Part shown: positions 36,647-44,354 of the stretch, piece by piece
Layout of the letters: the number at the start of each line of letters is the position of its first letter
Numbering within the stretch: the stretch's first letter is position 1
Notes under the pieces: model-generated
The model's database searches: none
What the model saw: only the letters and a program-made list of their open reading frames with translations
What the model was told of the DNA's origin: nothing
DNA from: Biostraticola tofi
GTDB lineage: Bacteria > Pseudomonadota > Gammaproteobacteria > Enterobacterales > Enterobacteriaceae
DNA length: 64,000 nt
Assembly: GCF_004343195.1 (NCBI RefSeq)
Contig: NZ_SMCR01000005.1
Span: 186,001-250,000, forward strand
Direction of reading: 5' to 3'
Program-made: the position numbers and the translations under genes

Positions 36647-37807
36647 ATGAAAATAACCAATGTGCAGTGTTTTCCGCTGAAGATAAAACCGAAAGAGATT
36701 TATCTGGGCGGCCAGGCGGATGATGATCAGGATGATTATTATTACCGGCCGGAATACCGCTGTGTCTATTCTCGCAAGATGGAAACCTGCCTGGTAAAAA
36801 TTAGCTGTGATAATGGTCAGGTCGGCTGGGGAGAAGCGCTGGCGCCAGTGGTACCGCAGGTGGTGGCAGAGATCATCACCCATCTTTTCGTGCCTTTGCT
36901 GATAGGGCAAAACCCCTTCAACAGCCAGGTGCTGAATGCCCGCATGTACGATTCCATGCGCGACCGGGGGCATACTGCCGGCTATCACCTGGATGCGCTG
37001 GCGGCGGTGGACATTGCCTTATGGGACCTGAAAGGCCGAATACTGGATCTGCCGGTGTATCAATTGCTGGGAGGCAATTTTCGCGACGATATTCCCTGTT
37101 ATGTTTCAGGTTTGCCCAGGCCGACCCTTGAGGCTCGCTGCGAACTTGCCCGTGAATGGCAGGGGAAGGGCTTTAATGCGGTCAAGCTGGCGCTGGGTTA
37201 TGGCGTCAGCGAAGATTTGGCAAACGTGCACGCTATCCGCGATATTTTGGGACCTGATGCGCAGATCTTCCTGGATGCCCACTGGAACTACAGCCTGAGT
37301 GAAGCGGCAGAGCTGGCGGCCGGACTGCAACAGGCAAAAGTGCGTTTTCTTGAGGCTCCATTACTGCCTGAGGACGTGGCGGGCCATGCCGTGTTGCGAC
37401 AGAAGACCGCGGTGGCGATTGCGCTGGGCGAAACCGAGCGCTCCCGCTATCAGTTCCGTCCGTTTATCGAACAGCAGGCGGTCGATATCCTGCAGCCGGA
37501 CGTTGGCCGTACCGGTATCACCGAACTGATGCATATCGCCTCACTGGCTGAAACCTGGAACCTGAAGGTTGCCCCGCATCTCAGTGTCGGCCTGGGACCC
37601 TGTATTGCTGCGTCCATTCATGTCGCCGCCGCGTTACCCAATTTTTTTATGCTGGAGTTTCAGCCACCGGTTTTCGAGGTGGCCAACAGCCTGCTGCGCA
37701 GTCCGTTAGTCTGCGAACAGGGCCGCTACCGGCTTCCCGTCAATGCCGGATTGGGTATTGAAATTGACGAACAATGCGTTCTTGAACATATCTGGAGTGA
37801 TGCATGA
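36647..37807 (+). CDS. enolase-superfamily (mandelate racemase-type) enzyme, probable acid-sugar dehydratase or racemase
   Basis: This 386-residue cytoplasmic enzyme has an N-terminal capping domain (about 1-130) with an unusual acidic/tyrosine loop (ADDDQDDYYY, 24-33) and a C-terminal barrel. Metal ligands are visible: Asp210 (FLDAHWN), Glu236 (FLEAPL) and Glu262 (LGETERSR). The Asp285-His311 dyad (LQPDVGRTG, APHLSVGLG) and Glu337 match the mandelate racemase pattern. The KxK motif has only its first Lys (Lys180, then Leu-Ala), so the usual second-Lys base is missing. That favours a dehydratase or epimerase acting through His311. GGAG precedes the ATG. It overlaps the next gene by four bases (ATGA), implying coupled synthesis. 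Confidence 0.82.
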   Translation: MKITNVQCFPLKIKPKEIYLGGQADDDQDDYYYRPEYRCVYSRKMETCLVKISCDNGQVGWGEALAPVVPQVVAEIITHLFVPLLIGQNPFNSQVLNARMYDSMRDRGHTAGYHLDALAAVDIALWDLKGRILDLPVYQLLGGNFRDDIPCYVSGLPRPTLEARCELAREWQGKGFNAVKLALGYGVSEDLANVHAIRDILGPDAQIFLDAHWNYSLSEAAELAAGLQQAKVRFLEAPLLPEDVAGHAVLRQKTAVAIALGETERSRYQFRPFIEQQAVDILQPDVGRTGITELMHIASLAETWNLKVAPHLSVGLGPCIAASIHVAAALPNFFMLEFQPPVFEVANSLLRSPLVCEQGRYRLPVNAGLGIEIDEQCVLEHIWSDA

Positions 37808-38712
37808 TGTTAAAAGGCAATGTTCCCATACTCGCCACCGCATTTGACCTGCAGGGCAATGTGGATCTCGAGTCCATCCGTAAACTGGTGCATTTTCTCC
37901 TCGAGCAGGGCATTGATGGGCTGGCGCTGTTTGGCAATGCTTCTGAGGGCTATGCACTGACTGGCCAGGAAAAAGCCGCTATTTTCAGGGCAGTGAAAGA
38001 GATAAGCGGCAGCCTGCCGCTGGTGGCGGCGGCCGGTGGCGCATCGAGCCGCGTCGCGATTGAAGATATCCGGCAAATCAGCGCCTGGGGCGCGAACGTG
38101 GCGATGGTCAATCCGCCGTCGGTGGTCAAGCCTGGGCCAGATGAAATCTATCGCTTTTTCGACGATATCAGCGTCGCTTGTGATATCGACATCATGATTC
38201 AGGATGCGCCGCTGATGACCGGCGTCAATATGCCGGTGCCAACGCTGGTCAAGCTGTGCCAGGCATTTGACAACATCAAGTACATCAAAGTTGAGCAACC
38301 GCCCACCACGCTTAAAATCACCCAGCTGAAACAGGCGCTGGGCGACAGTATCGGCCTGTTTGGCGGCCTGAACGGCGGGTTCCTGTTCGAGGAGTTGTCT
38401 CGGGGCATCATCGGCACCATGCCTGCCTGTGAATTCCCGGATGTGATTAATGCGGTGCTCAGCGCCTGGCCGGAGGATAGCGAAAAAGCCAGATCGCTAT
38501 TTTATCGCTACCTACCGTTTCTACGCTATGGCGTCCAGCCGGGACTGGGGGTGGCCATTCATAAAGAGGTCCTTCATCAGGCCGGGATATTTGCCACTGC
38601 CGTGGTGAGAATGCCGGCCAAAACGCTTGATGACGTGACCCGGCGAGAATTGCGCGGCATTACCGACGCGTTACCGCTGGCGATACTGGGTCGGAAGAGT
38701 GAATTCGCATAG
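37804..38712 (+). CDS. DapA/N-acetylneuraminate lyase-superfamily aldolase or dehydratase
   Basis: This 302-residue (beta/alpha)8-barrel protein has the Schiff-base Lys at 162 (YIKVEQPP) and the phosphate/carboxylate-binding GNASEG segment (44-49). The catalytic Tyr of this superfamily (Tyr133 in E. coli DapA) is replaced by Gln133 in MIQDAPLMTG, so the enzyme is not dihydrodipicolinate synthase itself. It is probably a dehydratase or lyase acting on a 2-keto-3-deoxy acid from the preceding enzyme. It overlaps the enolase-family gene (ATGA). Its stop codon lies at the first copy of a 37-bp repeat array. Confidence 0.82.
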   Translation: MMLKGNVPILATAFDLQGNVDLESIRKLVHFLLEQGIDGLALFGNASEGYALTGQEKAAIFRAVKEISGSLPLVAAAGGASSRVAIEDIRQISAWGANVAMVNPPSVVKPGPDEIYRFFDDISVACDIDIMIQDAPLMTGVNMPVPTLVKLCQAFDNIKYIKVEQPPTTLKITQLKQALGDSIGLFGGLNGGFLFEELSRGIIGTMPACEFPDVINAVLSAWPEDSEKARSLFYRYLPFLRYGVQPGLGVAIHKEVLHQAGIFATAVVRMPAKTLDDVTRRELRGITDALPLAILGRKSEFA

Positions 38713-38871
38713 CTGCCGCTCATATTATCGCGGTGGTCGACTTGATCAGCTGCCGCTCATATTATCGCGGTGGTCGAATTGATCAGCTGCCGCTCATATT
38801 ATCGCGGTGGTCGAATTGATCAGCTGCCGCCGATATTATAGTGTTGGCCAAAATATTCAGCTGCCGCCGAT
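38711..38871. repeat. 37-bp tandem repeat filling a convergent gap
   Basis: A 37-bp unit starting AGCTGCCGC begins at 38711, 38748, 38785, 38822 and 38859. Copies 1-3 are identical except for one base; copy 4 has diverged; copy 5 is a 13-base start. Copy 1 begins within the stop codon of the lyase gene and the copy 4/5 border lies within the stop codon of the IclR gene, whose last codons are part of the unit. Each full unit can pair CCGC with GCGG around a 10-base loop and contains TGATC with the next unit's CAGCTG. There are no spacers, so it is not CRISPR. Confidence 0.97.
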
Positions 38872-39534
38872 TTTTTTGGCCGCAGAGATCAGGAATGTTT
38901 TCAGTTTTTCCATCTCCAGCGCTTCCCCGCTCAAGTTAGACAGCGCCATAGCCGCCTGCATGCCCGGAAGGGTGCAGGCCATGCGATATTCGCCCTCTGC
39001 CCAGCTTTTGATAAAAACCTGATGGCGGCGGGCCGCTTCTATATCGGCCTTTAGCAAGTTCCAGTCGTGAATACCTAACAGAGCGATAATTTCTTCATCA
39101 CTTTTGGTTGCCAATAGCTTAATGCCGATAATGGATTCAGTGACCGGCACTGAGTCATAATTGCCGATGGCCCGTGCAATGCTTTCACCTTTGCGAGTAT
39201 GAATGAGGTAGACCACATTTTTTCCGCTCAGTACGCCTATCACAATAGAGATGCTGTGGTTGCCAATCTCCTCAAGCGTATCGATAACCGCTTTATAAAA
39301 AGCCGAATTATGAATCGCATGGGCCGAGAAACGATGCATGCCCAGCCCCAACTGGTATTTACGCTTTTCGTTGCGTTGCACCATTTCAAGCGCCAGCAGC
39401 GTTTGCATCAGACGCGTCACCTTGGCGGAGTCCAGCATCAGCTGTCTGCCCATTTCGCGTATTCCCATTGGCCGGTTTTCCGCCGCCAGTAAATTGAGGC
39501 AGCGGAAAGCGTCGTAAACAGAACGGTTAAGCAT
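38857..39534 (-). CDS. IclR-family transcription regulator
   Basis: The protein has 225 residues from the ATG at 39534, chosen because AAGG lies 6 bases upstream; an ATG ten codons earlier has no good site. The N-terminal winged helix-turn-helix (VYDAFRCLNLLAAENRPMGIREMGRQLMLDSAKVTRLMQTL, in parts) is followed by the IclR effector domain (about 75-215; GKNVVYLIHTRKGES, SIIGIKLLATKSDEE, GEYRMACTLPG). IclR proteins usually control neighbouring catabolic genes. This one faces the transporter/enolase/lyase operon tail to tail, so it would act in trans on the promoter before 35310. Its last five codons lie in the repeat array. Confidence 0.85.
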   Translation of the reverse strand: MLNRSVYDAFRCLNLLAAENRPMGIREMGRQLMLDSAKVTRLMQTLLALEMVQRNEKRKYQLGLGMHRFSAHAIHNSAFYKAVIDTLEEIGNHSISIVIGVLSGKNVVYLIHTRKGESIARAIGNYDSVPVTESIIGIKLLATKSDEEIIALLGIHDWNLLKADIEAARRHQVFIKSWAEGEYRMACTLPGMQAAMALSNLSGEALEMEKLKTFLISAAKKIGGS

Positions 39535-39600
39535 GGCGCGCCTTAAATGAATTAGACTGGCCATTATGTCACGCCGGTTGTTCCGGGTTAAGGCCAGGGA

Positions 39601-41124
39601 TTATCCAATGTGATCAAGATAGATTAACTTGAACACTGCCTTGCCTGCCGGTGATACCAGTTGCGGATCCTCCGGATAAACCGGCAGCAAAGGGAAAAAG
39701 ACAGCCTGCCCTATAATGCTCCGCCGATCGCCCGCGACAGGGCTCAGCCCCCATAGGTTCTGATAGGTCAGCGGTACCCGTTTCCCTTGCCATTCAGCGT
39801 TGCCGATATATAGCATCACATGTCCTTTGATATAAATTAACGTCGTAAAAGGTTTGCCAAATTTCATTAAATAGTTTAGTCGCTCATCTAGAGAATAATG
39901 ACTCAGGTCTATGCTGTGGCCGCTCATCGCCTGATCAGCGGAGTTTCTGGGCAGGAATAGGCCAAAAGGCAACATGAGGTTTCTTATTTCGGCCGAGCAA
40001 TCGTTGTAACCGTAAAGATTACCCCAGCCATAAGGGACTCCCTGCATATGCCGCATAATGGTCGACATGTTTTCCGGTGTCGCGGCGACGGGAACTCTCT
40101 GCAGGCTATTGTCAGGCAACGGCAGGTGGCGGATAACGGCATCGCCATTAGCAGCCGCGACTGGCAGCAAGACGCGTTCTTGGCCGCTGACCACCGTTAA
40201 CGGCAAAAGCGTTCCGGTGCGGGCGGTAAAGATAAAGGTCCCCTTTTTATCGATAAAAACGGTCTCATTGTTGGTCACACCCACCATCTGTCTTTTTGCG
40301 GCCAAGGTCCATCGCCGGATGAAGTCCGGACTGGCTTTGGCAAGGTCTTCACGCTTTACCCAGCCGATGACCGAGGATGAAATGACCAAGCTCCAAGACT
40401 GGTCTTTCGTCCGGCCAGCAATATACACCGGTTCAGCGGGATGCAAAGCCGAGTCCTGCAGCATATCAAAAGGATAGCCTTGACCCGCTTTCCTGGCATC
40501 AGCAAAAGCAGGGCTGTCGACCGGAAGAAACCTGACCAAAGTTTCCCTAAGGGTGATGGCCCGTGAGGCGGCGGAATAGGTTACGTCCACCGGCACTGAA
40601 GCCCGGAACTGCATCCGCTTTTGCCAGTCTGGGGACAGAGGTCGGAAATTTTCGCCAAAATAAATCTTATCGGGCTGGGTAAATTTCTTTGTGAAATGAG
40701 AGAGGCGCTGCTGAACTGTGCCATTGGGGCCTAACACAGACTGGATATAGTGTCGATTCCAGGGTGAGACATCGGTCGGATTATCGCCAAAATATCGGCT
40801 GAGCAGAAGATGATAAGCGTTATTTTGCTGCCTTTTAGTTATAAAAGGAACGCGGTAATTTTTTGATTCAGGTGCAATCCAGCTATTAGCATGCTGCGGG
40901 TAATGGGCGATAGGGAATAGGCTTTTAGTGTTATCGAGGGTGACAATGCTTGCTGATGCTGATGCTGATGCTGATGCTGATGCTGATGCTGATGCTGATG
41001 CTGATGCTGATGCTGATGTTGATGCTGAATAGGAGGCTGTGCTATTTCCAGTAGGGGGCACATTTGAACAGCCGGTCATAATTATCGGAAATAATAAAAA
41101 AGAGGTAAAAATATTGGAATGCAT
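39601..41124 (-). CDS. NlpC/P60-family lipoprotein with SH3 domains and a Ser-Ala repeat
   Basis: The protein has 507 residues from the ATG at 41124 (MHSNIFTSFLLFPIIMTGC), chosen because AGGA lies 6 bases upstream. The signal peptide ends with a lipobox-like MTGC (Cys19), so it is probably a lipoprotein. Residues about 33-59 are an alternating Ser-Ala tract. A bacterial SH3-type region (about 185-270, with SSSVIGWVKREDL) precedes the NlpC/P60 peptidase domain, with catalytic Cys376 in YGYNDCSAE and His435 in KGHVMLYIG. Enzymes of this architecture cut peptidoglycan stem peptides (gamma-D-Glu-diaminopimelate bonds). The upstream region contains a large heptanucleotide minisatellite. It has no operon partner. 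Confidence 0.83.
   Translation of the reverse strand: MHSNIFTSFLLFPIIMTGCSNVPPTGNSTASYSASTSASASASASASASASASASASASIVTLDNTKSLFPIAHYPQHANSWIAPESKNYRVPFITKRQQNNAYHLLLSRYFGDNPTDVSPWNRHYIQSVLGPNGTVQQRLSHFTKKFTQPDKIYFGENFRPLSPDWQKRMQFRASVPVDVTYSAASRAITLRETLVRFLPVDSPAFADARKAGQGYPFDMLQDSALHPAEPVYIAGRTKDQSWSLVISSSVIGWVKREDLAKASPDFIRRWTLAAKRQMVGVTNNETVFIDKKGTFIFTARTGTLLPLTVVSGQERVLLPVAAANGDAVIRHLPLPDNSLQRVPVAATPENMSTIMRHMQGVPYGWGNLYGYNDCSAEIRNLMLPFGLFLPRNSADQAMSGHSIDLSHYSLDERLNYLMKFGKPFTTLIYIKGHVMLYIGNAEWQGKRVPLTYQNLWGLSPVAGDRRSIIGQAVFFPLLPVYPEDPQLVSPAGKAVFKLIYLDHIG
40952..41023 (-). repeat. hexanucleotide repeat encoding the Ser-Ala tract
   Basis: Eleven perfect copies of gctgat (plus strand) are followed by one gttgat. 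On the coding strand the unit encodes alternating Ser and Ala just after the lipid-attachment site. Slippage changes the tether length by two residues per unit and keeps the frame. Confidence 0.95.
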
Positions 41125-41752
41125 GTTAATTCCTTTTAAATAGAGTTCGCTACTGTTTTTCATTACAACACTAGCATATTCATCGGCGGTCAGTTCAGAA
41201 ATACCATTAATATTTTACAATGAGAGGTGTTAGTGGGTGAATTTATCAAAACCATCATCAATAAGGAATCATTTACATCGTTTGGCATGGGATGTTAAGC
41301 ATTAAGCATTAAGCATTAAGCATTAAGCATTAAGCATTAAGCATTAAGTATTAAGTATTAGATATTAGATATTAGATATTAGATATTAGGTATTAGGTAT
41401 TAGGTATTAGGTATTAGGTATTAGGTATTAGGTATTAGGTATTAGGTATTAGGTATTAGGTATTAGGTATTAGGTATTGAATTTTAATCGACATCCTTGG
41501 GAAAGTATTCTGTATGCATTCTTTCGAAGGAAAAGAGATAAAAATACGGGCGTAATCGGACTTTTATTGACCTCGATTGTTACCCGCCTGCGCCCATCAT
41601 CGATGCTACTCGCGCCGGGCCTGGCCTGGCCCGGTAACGGCAGGGCACTGCGGTAACCCTGTGGCCATCATCGCCGAACGACCGCCGGTAGGGGGCAAAA
41701 TCAGCCTATTGCGTCTATGCTTGATTTCTGATCCCTCATTAAGGAGATGCGC
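41125..41752. promoter_or_regulatory. divergent region between the lipoprotein and hydrolase genes
   Basis: The 628-base divergent gap holds no gene. Its middle is the heptanucleotide minisatellite at 41294-41475. The left part (41165-41290) is AT-rich and should carry the lipoprotein promoter. The right part (41570-41700) is GC-rich and leads to a good AAGGAG ribosome site for the hydrolase gene. Confidence 0.5.
41294..41475. repeat. heptanucleotide minisatellite (about 26 units)
   Basis: After an initial gttaagc, the array runs as six attaagc, two attaagt, four attagat and thirteen attaggt units without a break. Variants are in blocks rather than mixed, showing stepwise local duplication. 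It is entirely AT-rich and contains repeated TTAAG/TATTAG steps. It lies between divergent promoters, 170 bases before the lipoprotein start and 277 bases before the hydrolase start. Confidence 0.98.
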
Positions 41753-42733
41753 ATGAGTTTTTCCCCTATCAAGCCCGAACAGGCCAAAACAGATCGTCAG
41801 GTTGAAGCTTTCCTTAAAGAATTAAACTCTGCTGACGCGCCGCCGGTTGAATCGCTGCCGCCGGAACAAGCCCGCCAGGTGCTGACCAATGCCCAGAAAT
41901 CGGTTGAAATCGATTTGAGCGGCGTGGAAGAGTCGGAGCAGATCATTTCCGTTGATGGCCAGTCTCTTAGCCTTAATATCGTCAGGCCGGTAGGGCAGGC
42001 TTCCAAGCCATTGCCGGCATTCATGTTTTTCCATGGTGGTGGTTGGGTGTTGGGCGATTACTTTACTCACCGGCGGCTGGTACGCGATCTGGTGGTCGCC
42101 AGCGGCGCCGTCGGCATTTTCGTCAACTATACGCCTTCGCCGGAAGCGCAATACCCGGTAGCCATCAATCAGGCTTACGGCGCTACCCGCTGGGTCGCTG
42201 AGCATGGGGCGACTATAGCCATCGATGGTTCAAGGCTGGCGGTAGCCGGCAACAGCGTCGGCGGCAATATGGCGACCGTGGTCGCGCTGATGGCTAAGGA
42301 GCAGGGTACGCCCTCGTTGGCGCTGCAACTGCTACTGTGGCCGGTAACCGATGCCAACTTTGATACCGAGTCTTACCAGCAGTATCCCGAAGGCTACTTC
42401 CTGACCAAAGGCATGATGGAGTGGTTCTGGGATAACTACACCACCGATGCGGCCCAGCGCCGTGAAATCACCGCCTCGCCGTTACAGGCGTTGCCTGAAC
42501 AACTGGCAGGCTTACCGCCGGCGCTGGTACAAGTGGCCGAATATGATGTCCTGAGGGATGAAGGCATTGCCTATGCCCGCAAGCTGAATGAAGCCGGGGT
42601 CGATACAACACTGGTCAGCTATCATGGGCTGATCCATGACTATGGGCTGCTCAATCCTTTGCAGCACGTGCCTGGCGTGCAAAGCGCCATTGGCCATGCG
42701 GCGGCTGAATTGAAAAAATTCCTGTTCGGCTAA
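41753..42733 (+). CDS. alpha/beta-hydrolase of the hormone-sensitive-lipase family
   Basis: The protein has 326 residues from the ATG at 41753, chosen because AAGGAG lies 6 bases upstream; an ATG two codons earlier abuts the ribosome site. There is no signal peptide, so it is cytoplasmic. Family marks are the oxyanion motif HGGGW (FFHGGGWVLGD, about 92-102), the nucleophile elbow GNSVGGN (Ser about 165), the acid in AEYDVLRDEG and His in YHGLIHDYGLL. Such enzymes hydrolyse short-chain esters of unknown natural identity. It is divergent from the lipoprotein gene. Confidence 0.85.
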   Translation: MSFSPIKPEQAKTDRQVEAFLKELNSADAPPVESLPPEQARQVLTNAQKSVEIDLSGVEESEQIISVDGQSLSLNIVRPVGQASKPLPAFMFFHGGGWVLGDYFTHRRLVRDLVVASGAVGIFVNYTPSPEAQYPVAINQAYGATRWVAEHGATIAIDGSRLAVAGNSVGGNMATVVALMAKEQGTPSLALQLLLWPVTDANFDTESYQQYPEGYFLTKGMMEWFWDNYTTDAAQRREITASPLQALPEQLAGLPPALVQVAEYDVLRDEGIAYARKLNEAGVDTTLVSYHGLIHDYGLLNPLQHVPGVQSAIGHAAAELKKFLFG

Positions 42734-42937
42734 CGCTCTGATAAACCAGGGCAGGCGAACCCCGCGCCTGCCCTTTAACGCTGCGGGCAGGCCGCCGCCG
42801 TGCGATTGCATACGGTAACTGCCAATGCATTCATATGATAAATGATCAAAGGGTGATATTTCGTTATACTCATTAACTTAATGTTCACCAGGCATCTTCG
42901 TCATGTTTGCCGTCCTGATTGCAAGAGTGTAGCGCCC

Positions 42938-44152
42938 ATGTCCGGAAACCCTGCTTCGCCGCCCGCCAGCGGGTGGCGTCTTACGTTAAAAATCCTGTCG
43001 GTAGTGGTATTCAATTTCGTCAATTATCTGTCCATCGGCCTGCCGTTGGCGGTGCTGCCCGGTTATGTACATGAGCATTTGGGCTACAGCGCATTCTGGG
43101 CCGGCCTGGTCATCAGCCTGCAATACCTGGCTACGCTCACCAGCCGGCCTTGGGCGGGGCGTTATGCCGATCGGGTCGGGCCCAAGCGGATTGTGGTGCT
43201 GGGCCTTATCGGCTGCCTGCTGAGCGGCATTTTTTATCTGCTTTCAGTGTGGACCGAAGCCTGGCCGGTCTGCACGCTGGTGCTATTGTGCGCCGGGCGA
43301 GTGATCCTCGGCATCGGGCAGAGCTTTGTCGGTACCGGTGCGACCCTCTGGGGCGTAGGCATGGTGGGATCGCTGCATATCGGTCGGGTGATATCCTGGA
43401 ATGGCGTGGCCAGCTATGGGGCGCTGGCGATTGGCGCGCCGCTCGGCGTTTGGCTAAGCGGGATCGGCGGATTGAGCCTGCTGTCAGGGGTTATCATCGC
43501 CATCTGTTTTCTGGCGATGCTGTCGGCGCAGATCAAGCCTAAAGTCAAAACCGCCACCGGCAAGCAACTGTCGTTCAAGGCGGTGGTCGGCAAAATCTGG
43601 CGTTATGGACTGGTGCTGGCTTTGGCATCGGGCGGTTTTGGCGTGATTGCCACTTTTATCACCCTGTTTTATAACGAAAAAGGCTGGAGTGGCGCCGCCT
43701 TTGCGCTGACACTGTTCAGTGCGGCGTTTGTCTGTACCCGCCTGTTGTTCCCCAATAGCATCAATCGCTATGGCGGACTGCGGGTGGCGCTAGTGTGTTT
43801 TACCGTGGAAATGATCGGTCTGCTGATGGTGTGGCAGTCGGCTCTGCCGTTGATGGCGGAACTGGGAGCGATGCTGACCGGAGCCGGTTTCTCTCTGGTG
43901 TTCCCGGCACTGGGGGTGGTGGCGATGAAAGAAGTGCCGCCGCAAAATCAGGGTAGCGCCCTGGCCACGTTTACCGCCTTTATGGACTTGTCGCTGGGAG
44001 TAGTTGGGCCGCTGGCAGGCGTATTGATGACCTACGCCGGCGTGTCTTCCATCTATCTGGCGGCCGCTCTGCTGCTGCTGCTGGCGATGGCAATGACACT
44101 GGGACTCAGGCGTCGGGTATTAAGGAATATGGCCTCTGACCAGAGCCAATAA
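42938..44152 (+). CDS. yhhS: YhhS, MFS transporter
   Basis: This is a twelve-helix major facilitator protein of 404 residues from the ATG at 42938 (MSGNPASPPASGWRL), which fits the start of E. coli YhhS; the open frame upstream to 42881 is less likely. Near-identical blocks to E. coli are IGLPLAVLPGYVHE, FWAGLVISLQYLATL, GRVILGIGQSF-GTGATLWGVG, SLHIGRVISWNG and VIATFITLFY. In E. coli it has been linked to arabinose or glyphosate efflux, so its natural substrate is uncertain. It begins the conserved block shared with E. coli and is convergent with dcrB. Confidence 0.93.
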   Translation: MSGNPASPPASGWRLTLKILSVVVFNFVNYLSIGLPLAVLPGYVHEHLGYSAFWAGLVISLQYLATLTSRPWAGRYADRVGPKRIVVLGLIGCLLSGIFYLLSVWTEAWPVCTLVLLCAGRVILGIGQSFVGTGATLWGVGMVGSLHIGRVISWNGVASYGALAIGAPLGVWLSGIGGLSLLSGVIIAICFLAMLSAQIKPKVKTATGKQLSFKAVVGKIWRYGLVLALASGGFGVIATFITLFYNEKGWSGAAFALTLFSAAFVCTRLLFPNSINRYGGLRVALVCFTVEMIGLLMVWQSALPLMAELGAMLTGAGFSLVFPALGVVAMKEVPPQNQGSALATFTAFMDLSLGVVGPLAGVLMTYAGVSSIYLAAALLLLLAMAMTLGLRRRVLRNMASDQSQ

Positions 44153-44210
44153 GCGGTGTTGAAGGGATGTTACCGGGCAGGAGTGGCTGCTTACTCTATC
44201 TCGATCTCGG

Positions 44211-44290
44211 GCTGTCGCCGGGGCTGCGGGGCTGTCGCCGAGATTGCCGGACCGCCGCCGGGATTGCCGGGTTCTCGCCGGGGCTGTAGC
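44211..44290. repeat. 20-bp GC-rich tandem repeat after yhhS
   Basis: Four imperfect 20-base units begin at 44211, 44231, 44251 and 44271, with consensus gctgtcgccgggattgccgg; a further gactgtcgccgggg occurs out of phase at 44301. It fills the convergent gap between yhhS and dcrB. No frame of note runs through it. Confidence 0.85.
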
Positions 44291-44307
44291 CCGGTTTCAC
44301 GACTGTC

Positions 44308-44332
44308 GCCGGGGTCAGGCCTGGACCCCGGC
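44308..44332. terminator. GC-rich stem-loop between yhhS and dcrB
   Basis: GCCGGGGTC (44308-44316) and GACCCCGGC (44324-44332) form a perfect 9-bp stem with a 7-base loop, 23 bases after the dcrB stop. Neither strand has a T-run, so it may pause polymerase or protect mRNA ends rather than terminate alone. Confidence 0.5.
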
Positions 44333-44354
44333 GCCGCATGGTGAAGGGGAAACT

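Noticed and set aside
37804-38712. dapA (dihydrodipicolinate synthase)
   Set aside because: The catalytic Tyr is replaced by Gln and the operon context is catabolic, so only superfamily membership is claimed.
38711-38871. Possible CRISPR array
   Set aside because: The repeats follow each other without spacers, copy 4 has diverged, and no cas gene is near.
41294-41475. Possible replication-origin iterons or CRISPR
   Set aside because: Seven-base units without spacers, no replication gene nearby and no DnaA-type box; a slippage minisatellite explains it.
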